In this document: positions 40,163 to 54,995 of the stretch, one piece after another
How the letters are laid out: every line of letters begins with the position of its first letter
How positions within the stretch are numbered: position 1 is the first letter of the stretch
Source of the DNA: Streptomyces sp. NBC_01429
Lineage (GTDB): Bacteria; Actinomycetota; Actinomycetes; Streptomycetales; Streptomycetaceae
Length of the DNA: 64,000 nt
Direction: 5' to 3'
Assembly: GCF_036231945.1 (NCBI RefSeq)
Contig: NZ_CP109599.1
Coordinates: 2,078,501 to 2,142,500, forward strand
Translations under genes and position numbers: made by a program
The notes under the pieces: generated by a model
The model's input: only the letters and a program-made list of their open reading frames with translations
The model's database searches: none
What the model was told of the DNA's origin: nothing

Positions 40163-42304
40163 CTACTGCACGACGTGGCCCGACTGCTGGACCACCTGCG
40201 AGCGCTCCCTGGCGCGCGCCGCCTCCAACTCGGCCGGGCGCTGCCAGCCCCGCTCGCCCCTGGCCAGCAGCCAGGCCGTCGCCTCGTGCGGCGGCATCGC
40301 GGCGGCCACCAGCCAGCCCTGCACCGCGTCGCACCCCAGGTCCCGCAGCCGCTCCCAGGTCTCGTCGTCCTCGACGCCCTCCGCGACGACGAGGAGTCCC
40401 AGCGAGTGCGCCAGGTCGACAGTGCAGCGCACGATCTCGGCGTCCTCGGTGTCGACCGCGAGCCTGGCCACGAACGACCGGTCGATCTTCAGCTCGCTGA
40501 CCGGCAGCCGGCGCAGGTGCACCAGCGAGGAGTATCCGGTGCCGAAGTCGTCCAGGGACATCTTCACGCCGTGCCCGGTCAGTCCCGCGAGGGTGTCGGC
40601 CGCCCGCTGGGGGTCCTCCAGCAGTACGTGTTCGGTTATCTCCAGCTGGAGGGAGCCGGCCGGGACGCCGTGCCGGGCCAGCCGGGCGGCCACCGCGCCC
40701 GCGAATCCGGGGGTGTGCACATCGCGCGGCGAGACGTTGACGGCCACCGGGACCATCAGTCCCTGGGATCGCCAGCGGGCGACTTGAGCGAGAGCCTTCT
40801 CCAGTACGTATTCCGTGAGGTGAGGCATGAGACCGGAGGACTCGGCGATGGCGATGAAGTCGTCGGGAGGGACCCGGCCGCGCTCCGGGTGCACCCAGCG
40901 CACCAGCGCCTCCAGGCCGGCCACCTGGCCGTCGAAGCGAACCTTCGGCTGGTAGTGCAGCTCCACCTCGCCGGCGTCCAGGGCACGCCGCAGGTCGCCC
41001 AGCAGCCCGAGCCGGTCGGGGGTGTTGGAGTCGCGCTTGGACTCGTACACCTCGACGCCCGTGCGGTCCCGCTTCGCCTGGTACATCGCGACGTCCGCGC
41101 GGCGCAGCAGGCCCTCCGCGTCCGCCGCGTGCTCGGGGTAGACCGCCACTCCGGCGCTGGCCTCCAGGACGAGCGTGAGGCCGTCGAGATCCAGCGGCGA
41201 GGACAGCTCGGCCACCAGATGGCGGGCGACGCGCTGGGCGCTGGTGGTGGAGTCGCAGGTCGGCAGGAGTACGGCGAACTCGTCGCCGCCGAGCCGGGCG
41301 GCCTCCGCGCCGCGCGGCAGGGCCAGCCTGAGCCGGTCGGCTATCTGGAGGAGCAGCCGGTCCCCCGCGAGATGGCCGAGGGTGTCGTTGACGGAACGGA
41401 AGCGGTCGAGGTCGATCAGGACCAGCGCGGACCTGGCCCCCATGCCCTCCGCCTCCTCCAGCGCCGACCAGGTGCGCTCCAGCAGCCACTGCCTGTTGGG
41501 CAGTTTGGTCAGCGGGTCGCGCAACTGCTCCTCGGCCCGCGCCCTGGCGATCCAGAGCGTCGAGTCGAGGGCGATCAGCGGAATGGCGAACAGGGGCAGC
41601 AGCACCGGCAGGGACACGGCGACGACGCAGATCAGCGGCGCGATGCCGAGCAGCGCGACCGCGACGAGACCCTGTCGGTAGAGGGCGGTCCTGGCGCCGG
41701 CCGGCTCGCCGCTGTGCTGCGGGGAGAGCGCGTACCACAACAGCAGCCGGGTGACGAGGAGATGGGTGGCGGCGGCGAGCACGATCTCCGGGACGCTGCC
41801 GATGGACCAGTCGAGCGGCTGCCAGGGCCGCTCGACGGTCGGGACCACGCCGAACAGGGCGAGGACGAGCGCGGCGGCGCCGATGCCCAGCATGTCCGCC
41901 GCTCCGTGCAGCACGCCCTGCCGCCAGCGGTGCCGGCGGGCCACGCCGACCAGGACCACGACGGTCAGGCTGACCAGCCCGGCCGCCACCCAGCCGTACA
42001 GCAGCAGCACCGCCAGGGTGAGGGCGGCGCCGGAGCCCGTACCGCCCCACCAGCGGTCGCGGCCGAGCGCGACCAGGTGCCCGACGATGATGCCGGTGAG
42101 GACGGCCAGCGCCCAGCCGGCCGTGGAGCCGGGGAAGAGCGCGAGCCCGTCCAGCAGCGTACGGACCAGTCCTGTCGCCAGGACGGCCACGGCCAGTCCC
42201 ACCACCAGAGGGGGTGTCCAGGCCGCGATACCGGCGCGTCCCGCCACAAATCCCGCGATTCCGCGCGGGGGTGAGGCCGGGGCGGCGCTCTCGGTCGGTT
42301 TCAT
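40163..42304 (-). CDS. rmdB: Membrane GGDEF-EAL protein, RmdB type
   Basis: A 713-residue c-di-GMP enzyme with about 7-8 membrane helices (30-250), GGDEF (260-425) and EAL (435-690). GGDEF is intact at 339-343 but the I-site reads RGAE (331-334) instead of RxxD. The EAL domain has EALVRW (465-470), [10 protein letters not shown] and LKIDRSFV, so phosphodiesterase activity is expected. Position next to ligA matches S. coelicolor RmdB, which affects aerial development. The ATG at 42304 has AGAGGG upstream and was preferred over an upstream start. Confidence 0.85.
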   Translation of the reverse strand: MKPTESAAPASPPRGIAGFVAGRAGIAAWTPPLVVGLAVAVLATGLVRTLLDGLALFPGSTAGWALAVLTGIIVGHLVALGRDRWWGGTGSGAALTLAVLLLYGWVAAGLVSLTVVVLVGVARRHRWRQGVLHGAADMLGIGAAALVLALFGVVPTVERPWQPLDWSIGSVPEIVLAAATHLLVTRLLLWYALSPQHSGEPAGARTALYRQGLVAVALLGIAPLICVVAVSLPVLLPLFAIPLIALDSTLWIARARAEEQLRDPLTKLPNRQWLLERTWSALEEAEGMGARSALVLIDLDRFRSVNDTLGHLAGDRLLLQIADRLRLALPRGAEAARLGGDEFAVLLPTCDSTTSAQRVARHLVAELSSPLDLDGLTLVLEASAGVAVYPEHAADAEGLLRRADVAMYQAKRDRTGVEVYESKRDSNTPDRLGLLGDLRRALDAGEVELHYQPKVRFDGQVAGLEALVRWVHPERGRVPPDDFIAIAESSGLMPHLTEYVLEKALAQVARWRSQGLMVPVAVNVSPRDVHTPGFAGAVAARLARHGVPAGSLQLEITEHVLLEDPQRAADTLAGLTGHGVKMSLDDFGTGYSSLVHLRRLPVSELKIDRSFVARLAVDTEDAEIVRCTVDLAHSLGLLVVAEGVEDDETWERLRDLGCDAVQGWLVAAAMPPHEATAWLLARGERGWQRPAELEAARARERSQVVQQSGHVVQ

Positions 42305-42566
42305 TCCCGTCCCTCTCACAGCCGGCGGAGCCGATGCCACGCGATGGCACGTTGTCATGCCAACACGGCTGGAATCGACTCCTCAGCCGTGCACGACAGG
42401 CGCACATCCCAACAGTAGGCCGCCGAAGGCCCCAACGGGCAGCGCTCTACAGCTGTTGCCCGAATGCGACCCGCCCATCCGTATCCGTCTGGTATGCGCC
42501 GAACGGGTGACCTTGACGGCCCGAATTCGACGGTGCGGGCCCTGGTCCTCGGGGCGTTGACCGCTC

Positions 42567-46611
<4,045 letters not shown>

Positions 46612-46651
46612 GCGGTCATCGTCGCATCACCCCGGGCCGGTCATGACACGG

Positions 46652-47191
46652 TCAGCGTTCGCCGGCCGACTCCTCCAGGTAGGCGAGTGCGCTCACCCCG
46701 TCCTCGGCGAAGAACACCAGGTCGGTGAGGGGCATCGGCAGGAATCCCTCCTCGTCCATCCGGCGGAACTGCTGCTTCAGCCCGTCGTAGAAGCCCGCCG
46801 TGTTGAGCAGCACCACGGGCTTGGTGTGGAGGGCGTGCTTCTTGAGTTCCAGGATCTCGGTGGCCTCGTCCAGGGTGCCGGTGCCGCCGACCATGATCAC
46901 GACGGCGTCGGACTTGGCGAGCAGCAGCGCCTTGCGCTCCGCGAGGTCCTTCGCGATCACCATCTCGTCGGCGTTCGGCCGGGCCACGTTCTGGAGGAAG
47001 CCCACCGAGACCCCGACCAGCCGGCCGCCGCCCTCCTGCACTCCGTCGGCGACGACCTTCATCAGCCCGCTGTCCGAGCCGCCCCAGACGAGCGTGTGGC
47101 CGCTCTTGCCGATCAGCTCGCCGAACTCGCGGGCGGGGCGGGTGTAGCGCTCGTCGAGGTCGGCGGCGGAGAGGAAGACACAAATATTCAT
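46652..47191 (-). CDS. LOG-family (TIGR00730) nucleotide phosphoribohydrolase-like protein
   Basis: A 179-residue protein of the lysine-decarboxylase-like LOG family, whose known members release cytokinin bases from their nucleoside monophosphates. The N-terminus NICVFLSAADLDERYTRPA, the LVWGGSDSGLM block and GGTGTLDEATE (usual form PGGxGTxxE) are present. The start at MNICVF fits the family; longer versions add an unrelated stretch. Confidence 0.82.
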   Translation of the reverse strand: MNICVFLSAADLDERYTRPAREFGELIGKSGHTLVWGGSDSGLMKVVADGVQEGGGRLVGVSVGFLQNVARPNADEMVIAKDLAERKALLLAKSDAVVIMVGGTGTLDEATEILELKKHALHTKPVVLLNTAGFYDGLKQQFRRMDEEGFLPMPLTDLVFFAEDGVSALAYLEESAGER

Positions 47192-47300
47192 GGGGCCACG
47201 GTAGAGCGCGCGGGGAAGAGCGCGCCGCTCCTTGTTGCTGACCTGAGTGCGGTCACAGTACCGAGGGACGACAGGACCGACCGAGGGAGAGATGATCACG

Positions 47301-47630
47301 ATGGCCACCGGACACCGCATCACCGTCGAGCAGGGCACCGAGCATGTACGCGTCGTACGCGACGGGCGGCTTCTCGCGGAGAGCCGCCGTCCGCTGCTGC
47401 TGCGCGAGACCGGCTGCCCCGTGCGCTACTACATTCCGCCGAGCGACGTCCGGACCCAGCTGCTGACGCCGTCGGAGACCACCACGCACTGCCCGTTCAA
47501 GGGCGACGCTTCCTACTGGTCGCTGCCGGACGCCCCTGATCTCGTCTGGGCGTACCCCGTGCCGAAGGCGGAGGTCGCGCAGGTCAAGGACCACTTCTGC
47601 TTCTACGACACGGAGGTCGTCGCGGACTGA
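47301..47630 (+). CDS. DUF427 domain protein
   Basis: A 109-residue protein beginning MATGHRITVEQGTEHVRVVR. The blocks ESRRPLLLRETGCPVRYYIPPSDV and HCPFKGDASYWS are diagnostic of DUF427, a small beta-barrel-like fold of unknown function. An ATG at 47292 is an alternative start; GAGGGAGA lies just ahead. Confidence 0.8.
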   Translation: MATGHRITVEQGTEHVRVVRDGRLLAESRRPLLLRETGCPVRYYIPPSDVRTQLLTPSETTTHCPFKGDASYWSLPDAPDLVWAYPVPKAEVAQVKDHFCFYDTEVVAD

Positions 47631-47708
47631 CGAAGCCCTCCTGAAGAAGACGAGGAAATCTTCGCCGCCGAGCGATGAGTTGAGCGGGGCACCGGGGTCT
47701 GACTCTCC

Positions 47709-48494
47709 ATGGACAACGTGTGCTTGGTGAAGTCGGGGGACGCCACCCCGATCGCGTTCCGGCGGTCGGGCGAGGGACCGCCGGTCATTCTGGTGGGTGG
47801 GGCGTTCAGTACGGCGGAGTCGGAGGCTCCGCTGGCGAAGCTGCTCGCGCCGGTCTTCAGTGTCATCACCTACGACCGGCGCGGGCGCGGCGCCAGCGGG
47901 GACACCGCTCCGTACGCGGTGGAGCGGGAGATCGAGGATCTCGCCGCCCTTCTCGAAGAGGCGGGCGGAGACGCCTCGGTGTACGGCGTGTCCTCGGGCG
48001 CGGCGCTGGTGCTGGAGGCGGCGATCGCCGGGCTGCCGATCACCCAACTGGCGCTGTACGAGCCCCCGTACGTCACCGACGCCGCCGATCCGCGCGGCAT
48101 GGCGGCCTACCGCGAGCGGCTGGCCGGGCTGCTGGCGCTGGGGCTGCGGGACGAGGCGGTCGAGCTGTTCCTGTCGGCCGTGGACGCGACGCCAGCGATG
48201 ATCGCCGTGATGCGGCGGTCGCCGATGTGGCCGGGGCTGACGGCGGTGGCCCACACCCTGGCGTACGACGACGCCGTGCTGGGCCGGGGCCCGGTGCCCG
48301 CCGAGCGGCTCGCGGCGGTGCGCACCCGCGCGATGGTCGTGGACGGCGGCGCCTCCCCTGCGGCCCTGCGCGACGCGGCCCGCGCGACGGCGAGGTCCCT
48401 CCCCCGAGGCCGCCACCGCACCCTGACGGGCCAGACGCACGAGGTGGCCCCGCATGTGCTGGCGCCGGTGCTGGAGGAGTTCTTCGCGGCGTGA
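47709..48494 (+). CDS. Alpha/beta hydrolase
   Basis: A 261-residue hydrolase. The nucleophile elbow is YGVSSGAALVL (GxSxG), the oxyanion region PPVILVGGAF, and the catalytic His probably in TGQTHEVAPHVLAP. The ester or amide substrate is unknown. It lies at the left edge of the accessory patch and has no operon partner. Confidence 0.82.
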   Translation: MDNVCLVKSGDATPIAFRRSGEGPPVILVGGAFSTAESEAPLAKLLAPVFSVITYDRRGRGASGDTAPYAVEREIEDLAALLEEAGGDASVYGVSSGAALVLEAAIAGLPITQLALYEPPYVTDAADPRGMAAYRERLAGLLALGLRDEAVELFLSAVDATPAMIAVMRRSPMWPGLTAVAHTLAYDDAVLGRGPVPAERLAAVRTRAMVVDGGASPAALRDAARATARSLPRGRHRTLTGQTHEVAPHVLAPVLEEFFAA

Positions 48495-48589
48495 CGCGTC
48501 TTACCGGCCCCCGCAGGCGCTCACCGCGGACGGACCGCCCCACGCCACAGGTGGGGCTCTTCGTCCGTGAACCAGCGTGGGCAATTGCA

Positions 48590-49489
48590 TCAGTGCCCAG
48601 TGGACCGAGATGGATCCGCCCTGTTCCCGGGCGCCCCAGCGGCGGCCGGGATCGCGGGCCCCGACCGGACCGGGGGGCCGCCCCAGGGCCCTGCTGAATA
48701 ACCGTGGCCCCGGCTTGCCGCCGACCGTGAAGAGTCCTCGACGATGCCCAGGCTCACCACCAGGCGCCACACGTCGGTCGACGGGTCTCGCCGCAGCGTC
48801 TCGCAGTCATGGGCGTGCCCGGAGCGTGCAGCCCATGATGTCGTGGACTTCGGCTGATTGTCGCGGCTGTACGGGTACGTCTTGGCGTTGACCGCCTTGC
48901 ACGAACCGTGCTCGCACTGGCCGACCAGGCGCTTCGCGCGGGACACCGCCTCTTTCAGCGTCCCGGAACCGTCCAGCGCCGTTCGCCGCACGTCCTTGAT
49001 GCTCTTGTCGTTCCTGCCGTCGAACTTCTTGAAGGCGGGATGTGCCTGCCGCAGCTTCTTTATGACGTCCTTGTTCTTGCCGCTCTGCCGCCCGCCGAAC
49101 TCCTGAAAGTGCAGCAGCAGCCACAGTTCGAAGGACGGATGGGAGAAACAGACCTCGGTGGAGCCCTCCGCCGCTTCTCTCAGAGTCTTCGGGATGTCGT
49201 GGTGGTCGTCGCGGTCGAAGAGAGCCCACGCCTCGTCCTCCGCGGCTTCGTCGCGTACGGCCGCCACGGCCTCCGCCAGCGTGTAGCCGTTCTTTTTGTA
49301 GACAGGCTGGATATGGAACCGCTGGCCCTCGTACCCGCTGCCGTCCCCGTACCGGTCGTTGAGGTGGTTGAGGTGGTCCACCTCGGTGGACTCGCCCTCG
49401 CACCCCACGTACGCCACCCGCACCGCCCGGGAAGCGTCCGGCGGCGGAGTCGGGGTCGGAATCAGCGGCTGCTCGTCGCCTTTACTCAC
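48590..49489 (-). CDS. RloB-like protein
   Basis: A 299-residue protein whose first 240 residues resemble RloB-type TOPRIM-like proteins: YVGCEGESTEVDHLNHL (28-43), WALFDRDDHHD (88-98), HPSFELWLLLHFQEFG (117-132) and the final NPST-like DPSTDVWRLVVSLG. RloB normally works with the SMC-like ATPase RloA, known from loci near type I restriction systems. The GTG start at 49489 removes an unrelated 69-residue extension. The last 45 residues (GPWGGPPVRSGP region) are unlike RloB and may reflect a lost stop. The partner upstream is only a stump. Confidence 0.78.
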   Translation of the reverse strand: MSKGDEQPLIPTPTPPPDASRAVRVAYVGCEGESTEVDHLNHLNDRYGDGSGYEGQRFHIQPVYKKNGYTLAEAVAAVRDEAAEDEAWALFDRDDHHDIPKTLREAAEGSTEVCFSHPSFELWLLLHFQEFGGRQSGKNKDVIKKLRQAHPAFKKFDGRNDKSIKDVRRTALDGSGTLKEAVSRAKRLVGQCEHGSCKAVNAKTYPYSRDNQPKSTTSWAARSGHAHDCETLRRDPSTDVWRLVVSLGIVEDSSRSAASRGHGYSAGPWGGPPVRSGPAIPAAAGAPGNRADPSRSTGH

Positions 49490-49580
49490 CCTGCGCTTTT
49501 CCGCTTCGGCGTACCGGCCTCCGGCGAGTCCTCGTCCCGCCGGTGTCCCGGTTTCCCCTGCTGCCCGCCACCCCGCGTAT

Positions 49581-49871
49581 TCACGCTGTCGCCTTCGCCT
49601 CCTGCCAGGACACCTCACGGGCGATCTCACCCGCGCTGACGCGCGGGACGCCGCCGTACCGGCCTCGCAGATAGCCCCGTTCCAGGCTCTCGCCATCCGC
49701 CGGACGCGCGGCGGTCAGCGGATACAGCTCGGTCGCTCCCGTGCGGTCCTTCGCCGTGATCCAGACCTGAGCCCGGCCGAGCGGCCGGTCCAGGACCTCG
49801 CTGCCAAGCAGGGTGGCGTCGTGTGTCGTGAAGATCAGTTGGGCGTCACGGGGATTCGCCTTGGGGTCCCA
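49581..49871 (-). pseudogene. C-terminal remnant of an RloA-like ATPase
   Basis: About 97 codons encode WDPKANPRDAQLIFTTHDAT followed by LLGSEVLDR, QVWITAKDRTGATELYPL and REVSWQEAKATA. This is the end of an RloA/AAA_15 ATPase, with the H-loop TTHD. No Walker A or B is found upstream; instead the reading frame continues as an antisense frame of the next gene. It ends 92 bases before rloB in the native RloA-RloB order. The body of the ATPase has been lost. Confidence 0.75.
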
Positions 49872-49919
49872 ACCTCTCGGACGTCGAACGAATCCACTGA
49901 TGAAAATGGAGGCACCCCG

Positions 49920-50771
49920 ATGAATATGGAAAAAGCAAGAGGCACGGCCGACGAATTGATTCAGCAAGCGATCCACGGCGTAAGCCCGGTGCCGCGCCTG
50001 GAGCCTCTCGGCGGAGAAGTGGGGCCGTGCCTGGACCCGAGTGATGGCGGGTCCGAGGACCGTGTGACGCTGACAAAGAACTACTGGCTGCGCGACATCC
50101 CCCCCGACCAGGGCAAGGACGTCGTCCGCCAGGTGTTCGAGAACTGGAAGACCGCCGGTCACACCGTCGATGCCGCACCGGACTACGAGCGCAGGGCCGT
50201 CGGCGCCAACCTGCGTAGGAAGCCCGACGACTTCCTCATGCAGGTGGCCATGGGCCTCGGCGGCCAGCTCAGTGTGGGCGTCACCTCCCCGTGCTTCTGG
50301 GACAAGGAGCCCGACGAGGTCAAGGCCCCCGTCTCCAGTGACCTCGGCCTTCCCCTCCCCACGACCAAGACCGAGTTGAAGGTGCGGCAGCAGGCCCTCA
50401 ACGGTGTGAAGGACGTCTCCAGCCAGGTTCTGGACGGCCTCATCGGCGGCTGGCCCTCCGAGGAGAAGCCCTACGTGTACGTCCGGAGCCAGGACAGCTC
50501 CTGTGTGGGGCAGCACCAGTGGACGTACACCTGTGAGGACGCCCCCGTCGCCGAGCGCGCCTATCAGCGGCTGCTGCGCAAGCTGACCGATCGCGGCTGG
50601 CGCTTCGAGGCGCCGCCCGAGGACGTCGCGGCTCAGGGCGGCGACGCGGTGCTGGCTCTGACCCCGGACGAATACGAGTCCGGGGCCGTGGTCGAGCGCC
50701 CACGCGGCAGTGCGGTGATCACTGTGTCCGCCGCGTGGGAGCGGGAGTGGCCGCCGCCGTACATGCGCTGA
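49920..50771 (+). CDS. Two-half Streptomyces protein of unknown function
   Basis: A 283-residue protein without a signal peptide or membrane helix. It has two related halves, each with a NYWLRDIP- or PVAERAYQRLL-like helix, a 'KxxGHxV / DRGWRFE' strand and a short terminal strand. This layout resembles Streptomyces lipoproteins of unknown function, but the lipobox is missing. GGAGG precedes the ATG. It runs toward the RloA stump and occupies the place where the ATPase body would lie. Confidence 0.65.
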   Translation: MNMEKARGTADELIQQAIHGVSPVPRLEPLGGEVGPCLDPSDGGSEDRVTLTKNYWLRDIPPDQGKDVVRQVFENWKTAGHTVDAAPDYERRAVGANLRRKPDDFLMQVAMGLGGQLSVGVTSPCFWDKEPDEVKAPVSSDLGLPLPTTKTELKVRQQALNGVKDVSSQVLDGLIGGWPSEEKPYVYVRSQDSSCVGQHQWTYTCEDAPVAERAYQRLLRKLTDRGWRFEAPPEDVAAQGGDAVLALTPDEYESGAVVERPRGSAVITVSAAWEREWPPPYMR

Positions 50772-50808
50772 GCGCCGGCGGGCTACGGTGCACGGCCCCT
50801 CCCCGCGC

Positions 50809-51942
50809 TCAGCCCGCCAGCGCGCCCGTCCGCCGCTGGGTCGTCGCGATCGTCGCCGAGCCGACGACGCGGGTGCCGTCGTACAGGACGATCGCCTGGC
50901 CGGGGGCGACGCCGCGGACCGGTGCGTCGAAGCGGACGTGGAGGGTGCCGTCGGTGAGTTCGGCCGTGACCGGGGTCTCGTCGCCGTGGGCGCGCAGTTG
51001 GGCGGTGTACTCGCCGGGGCCGGCCGGGGCGGTGCCGCACCAGCGGGGCTTGAGGGCGGTCAGGGCGGTGACGTCGAGGGCGGCCGCGGGGCCGACGGTG
51101 ACGGTGTTGTCGACGGGCGAGATGTCCAGCACGTAGCGCGGCTTGCCGTCGGCGGCCGGGTGGCCGATGCGCAGGCCCTTGCGCTGGCCGATCGTGAAGC
51201 CGAAGGCGCCGTCGTGGCTGCCGATCCGCGTACCCGACTCGTCGACGATGTCGCCCTCGGCGCGGCCGAGCCGGTCGGCCAGGAAGCCCTGGGTGTCGCC
51301 GTCGGCGATGAAGCAGATGTCGTGGCTGTCGGGCTTCTTCGCCACGGCGAGGCCCCGGCGCTCGGCCTCGGCGCGGATCTCGTCCTTGGTGGTCAGGGTG
51401 TCGCCCAGGGGGAACATCGCGTGCGCGAGCTGGCGCTCGTCCAGCACCCCGAGAACGTAGGACTGGTCCTTGGCCATGTCGCTCGCCCGGTGCAGCTCGC
51501 GGCCGCCGTCGGGGGCGGTGACGACCGTGGCGTAGTGGCCCGTGCACACGGCGTCGAAGCCGAGGGCGAGCGCCTTGTCGAGCAGCGCGGCGAACTTGAT
51601 CTTCTCGTTGCAGCGCAGACACGGGTTGGGGGTGCGGCCCGCCTCGTACTCGGCGACGAAGTCCTCGACCACGTCCTCGCGGAACCGTTCGGCGAGATCC
51701 CATACGTAGAACGGGATGCCGATGACATCGGCGGCGCGGCGCGCGTCGCGGGAGTCCTCGATGGTGCAGCAGCCGCGTGCGCCGGTGCGGAAGGACTGCG
51801 GATTCGCGGAGAGCGCCAGATGCACTCCGGTGACGTCGTGGCCCGCCTCGGCCGCACGGGCGGCGGCGACGGCGGAGTCCACGCCGCCGGACATGGCGGC
51901 GAGTACGCGGAGCGGGCGGGTGCGCTGGGAATTCTGAGTCAT
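50809..51942 (-). CDS. mnmA: tRNA-specific 2-thiouridylase
   Basis: Inserts sulfur at U34 of tRNA for Lys, Glu and Gln. The 377 residues have the PP-loop [11 protein letters not shown], the first catalytic cysteine in [13 protein letters not shown], the second in HDICFI, and the C-terminal beta-barrel. The start MTQNSQRTR was chosen over a site 20 codons upstream. A cysteine desulfurase gene two genes away would supply the sulfur. Confidence 0.93.
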   Translation of the reverse strand: MTQNSQRTRPLRVLAAMSGGVDSAVAAARAAEAGHDVTGVHLALSANPQSFRTGARGCCTIEDSRDARRAADVIGIPFYVWDLAERFREDVVEDFVAEYEAGRTPNPCLRCNEKIKFAALLDKALALGFDAVCTGHYATVVTAPDGGRELHRASDMAKDQSYVLGVLDERQLAHAMFPLGDTLTTKDEIRAEAERRGLAVAKKPDSHDICFIADGDTQGFLADRLGRAEGDIVDESGTRIGSHDGAFGFTIGQRKGLRIGHPAADGKPRYVLDISPVDNTVTVGPAAALDVTALTALKPRWCGTAPAGPGEYTAQLRAHGDETPVTAELTDGTLHVRFDAPVRGVAPGQAIVLYDGTRVVGSATIATTQRRTGALAG

Positions 51943-52002
51943 AGCCCAACCAGGGTACGGCCCGGGGGAACCACATTCGCGCGAGAATGCGTTGACGATC
52001 AT

Positions 52003-52713
52003 ATGGGCGAGAAATCACGGGGTACCGGGAGTCGCGGCACGCGTCGGCGCGCGTCCGCCGACGGCCCGAAGGCCACCCGCAGGGCGGTGCTGATCGGCGG
52101 CGCCGCCACGGTGCTCGGCGGCGGTGTGCTGGCGCGCGACGAGCTGTCGTGGGTCTGGCGGAAACTGTCCGTGGGGCACAAGCCGCGCAAGGAGGGTGAG
52201 CTGGATTACATCCCCGCCGAGTGGGCCGCCGCCTCGTCCGCGAACTGGCAGATGGCCGACCGCCCCGACGACTACCGGATCGACCGCGTCGTGATCCATG
52301 TCGTCCAGGGCAGCTACGCGGTGGCGCTCCAGGTCTTCAAGGATCCCGCTCACGGCGCTGCCGCGCACTACGTGGTGGCCAAGGACGGCCATGTGGCACA
52401 GATGATCCGCGAGCTGGACGTGGCGTACCACGCGGGCGACCGCGGCTACAACGAGCGGTCGATCGGGATCGAGCACGAGGGGTACGTGGAGCGGCCGGAG
52501 TCCTTCACGGACACGATGTACCGCTCCTCCGCGCGGCTCACCGCCGACATATGCCACCGGTACGGGATACCGGTGGACCGCGAGCACATCGTCGGGCATG
52601 TCGAGGTCCCTGGCACGGATCACACGGACCCGGGGAAGGGCTGGGACTGGAACCGGTACATGAGGTACGTACGGGAGGCGTACGCCCGCCAGGAGACCGC
52701 ACCGGCGGAGTGA
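52003..52713 (+). CDS. Exported N-acetylmuramoyl-L-alanine amidase
   Basis: A 236-residue cell-wall hydrolase of the Amidase_2/PGRP type. A Tat-like signal ([18 protein letters not shown], about 28-45) is followed by the zinc site: [10 protein letters not shown] (His), HYVV, and [14 protein letters not shown] (His). It would cleave the amide between MurNAc and L-alanine outside the cell. The ATG at 52003 has no strong Shine-Dalgarno sequence. It shares a 60-base divergent promoter region with mnmA. Confidence 0.88.
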   Translation: MGEKSRGTGSRGTRRRASADGPKATRRAVLIGGAATVLGGGVLARDELSWVWRKLSVGHKPRKEGELDYIPAEWAAASSANWQMADRPDDYRIDRVVIHVVQGSYAVALQVFKDPAHGAAAHYVVAKDGHVAQMIRELDVAYHAGDRGYNERSIGIEHEGYVERPESFTDTMYRSSARLTADICHRYGIPVDREHIVGHVEVPGTDHTDPGKGWDWNRYMRYVREAYARQETAPAE

Positions 52714-52779
52714 CCGCCGCGCCCGCTCACCGCCGGCGGCCACGCGCCCGCGGCCCCTCGCCCGCTCCCCCGTCGGCCG

Positions 52780-53943
52780 TCAGCTCAGGCCCGCGCTCCT
52801 GGCACGGGCCACCACAGGTCCGATCGCCTGCGCGACCGCCTCGACGTCCGCCGGAGTGGAGGTGTGGCCGAGGGAGAACCGCAGGGTGCCCCTGGCCAGG
52901 TCGGGGTCGCTGCCGGTGGCCAGCAGGACATGGCTGGGCTGCGCCACCCCGGCCGTGCACGCGGAGCCCGTCGAGCACTCGATGCCCTGGGCGTCGAGCA
53001 GCAGGAGCAGGGAGTCGCCCTCGCAGCCGGGGAAGCTGAAGTGCGCGTTGGCGGGCAGCCGGTTGTCCGGGTCGCCGCCGAGGACCGCGTCGGGCACCAC
53101 GTCCCGTACGGCGGCCACCAGCCGGTCCCGCAGCACGCCGATGTCCCGCGCGAACTCCTCGCGCCGCTCGGCGGCGAGCCGTCCAGCGACGGCGAAGGCG
53201 GCGATCGCGGGCACGTCGAGGGTGCCCGAGCGCACATGGCGCTCCTGGCCGCCGCCGTGCAGGACGGGTACGGGGGTGTACTCGCGGCCGAGCAGCAGCG
53301 CGCCGATGCCGTAGGGGCCGCCGATCTTGTGGCCGCTGACGGTCATCGCGGCGAGCCCGGATCCACCGAAGTCCAGCTCCGTCTGGCCGAACGCCTGAAC
53401 GGCGTCGGAGTGCAGCGGAATCCGGAACTCCGCCGCCACCTCGGCGAGTTCCCTGATCGGCAGGATGGTGCCGATCTCGTTGTTGGCCCACATGACGGTG
53501 GCGAGCGCGACATCGTCGGGGTTCCGCTCGACGGCCGCGCGCAGCGCCTCGGGCGCCACCCGGCCGTGCGAGTCGACCGGCAGGTATTCGACGGTCGCGC
53601 CCTCGTGCTCGGCGAGCCAGTCCACGGCGTCGAGGACGGCATGGTGCTCCACGGGGCTGGCCAGCACCCGGGTCCTGGCCGGGTCGGCGGCGCGGCGGGC
53701 CCAGTACAGGCCCTTCACGGCGAGGTTGTCCGCCTCCGTGCCGCCCGACGTGAAGACCACCTCGCTGGGCCGCGCGCCGAGGGCCTCCGCGAGCGTCTCG
53801 CGGGCCTCCTCGACGGTACGGCGGGCCCGGCGCCCGGCGGCGTGGAGCGAGGAGGCGTTGCCGGCGAGGCGGAACTGGGCGGTCATCGCCTCGATCGCCT
53901 CCGGCAGCATCGGAGTGGTCGCGGCGTGGTCGAGATAAGCCAT
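52780..53943 (-). CDS. Cysteine desulfurase (IscS/NifS type)
   Basis: A 387-residue PLP enzyme that takes sulfur from cysteine. It starts [20 protein letters not shown]; the PLP lysine is in [12 protein letters not shown] and the active-site cysteine in [17 protein letters not shown]. It is likely to feed MnmA tRNA thiolation and perhaps Fe-S assembly. The short active-site loop is of the class II IscS-like kind. It ends close to the convergent amidase gene. Confidence 0.92.
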   Translation of the reverse strand: MAYLDHAATTPMLPEAIEAMTAQFRLAGNASSLHAAGRRARRTVEEARETLAEALGARPSEVVFTSGGTEADNLAVKGLYWARRAADPARTRVLASPVEHHAVLDAVDWLAEHEGATVEYLPVDSHGRVAPEALRAAVERNPDDVALATVMWANNEIGTILPIRELAEVAAEFRIPLHSDAVQAFGQTELDFGGSGLAAMTVSGHKIGGPYGIGALLLGREYTPVPVLHGGGQERHVRSGTLDVPAIAAFAVAGRLAAERREEFARDIGVLRDRLVAAVRDVVPDAVLGGDPDNRLPANAHFSFPGCEGDSLLLLLDAQGIECSTGSACTAGVAQPSHVLLATGSDPDLARGTLRFSLGHTSTPADVEAVAQAIGPVVARARSAGLS

Positions 53944-54089
53944 GGTGCGCACGATTCTACGAGCGCGGGCGGACGCGCTCGCAGCAGGCCCGGGGACGGG
54001 CCGCGCGAACCGCGCACCGCCGCGCGCGCCACCCCGTCGTCCAGCGGTGCTCTTGCCCGGATGCGACAGTAGCGTCTAGCTTTACGGTC

Positions 54090-54964
54090 ATGACAGCGTG
54101 GATGCTCGACCGCACCTTCCCCAGCTCTTCCGGCGCCGTGCGGTGGGCCGAACTCGGCTCGCCGGAACTGCCGCCCGTCGTGCTGCTGCACGGGACGCCG
54201 TTCTCCTCGTACGTCTGGCGCGCCGTCGCGCGCGCCCTCGCCCAGGACCACCGGGTGCTGGTCTGGGACATGCCGGGATACGGCGCGTCGGAGCGGAGCC
54301 CGGACCAGGACGTGTCGCTGGCCGCCCAGGCGCGGGTCTTCACCGAGCTCCTCGGCCACTGGGGGCTGGACCGGGGCCCGGCCGCGCCCCGCGTCGTCGC
54401 CCACGACTTCGGCGGCTGCGTCGCGCTCCGCGCTTATCTGCTGCACGGCGTCCGGTACGAGCGGCTGGCGCTGGTCGATCCGGTGGCGCTGGCGCCCTGG
54501 GGCTCCCCCACGTACCGGCTGCTCGGCCGGCACGGCGAGGTCTTCGGCCGGCTGCCCGCGGCTCTGCACCGGGCGCTGGTGCGCGAGTACCTCTCCTCGG
54601 GGAGCCACCGGGGCTCGCGCCGGACGTCCTGGACCGGCTGACGGACGACTGGTGCGGGGCGGACGGACAGCCCGCCTTCTACCGGCAGATCGAGCAGAAC
54701 GACCAGCGGTTCACGGACGAGATCCAGGACCGCTACGGGGAGTTGGAGCTGCCTGTGCTGATCTGCTGGGGCGAGGAGGACAGCTGGATCCCGCCGGCCA
54801 GGGGACGCGAACTGGCGGCGCTCATTCCTGGCGCGGAGCTACGGCTGCTGGCGGGTGCCGGCCATCTCGTCCAGGAGGACGCCCCCGCGGAACTCACCGC
54901 GGCGGTGGCTCGTTTCCTGGCCGAAGGCCGGACGGCCGCGGCCCGGACGGCCACGGCCAGCTGA
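54090..54964 (+). pseudogene. Alpha/beta hydrolase with a frameshift
   Basis: The first 170 codons encode a normal hydrolase N-terminus (VVLLHGTPFSSYVWRAVARA, DMPGYGASERS, VAHDFGGCVALRA with the nucleophile), then the frame fails at 54600-54612. The C-terminal part (LAPDVLDRLTDDWCGADGQP, LPVLICWGEEDSWIPP, GAGHLVQEDAP) continues in the +2 frame to 54964. One missing G in a run of G near 54610 would restore a single ORF of about 290 residues (HRGLAPDVL at the join). It may be a real mutation or a sequencing or assembly error. Confidence 0.85.
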
Positions 54965-54995
54965 CGGCCACGGCCCGCTGACCGCTCGGCATCTC

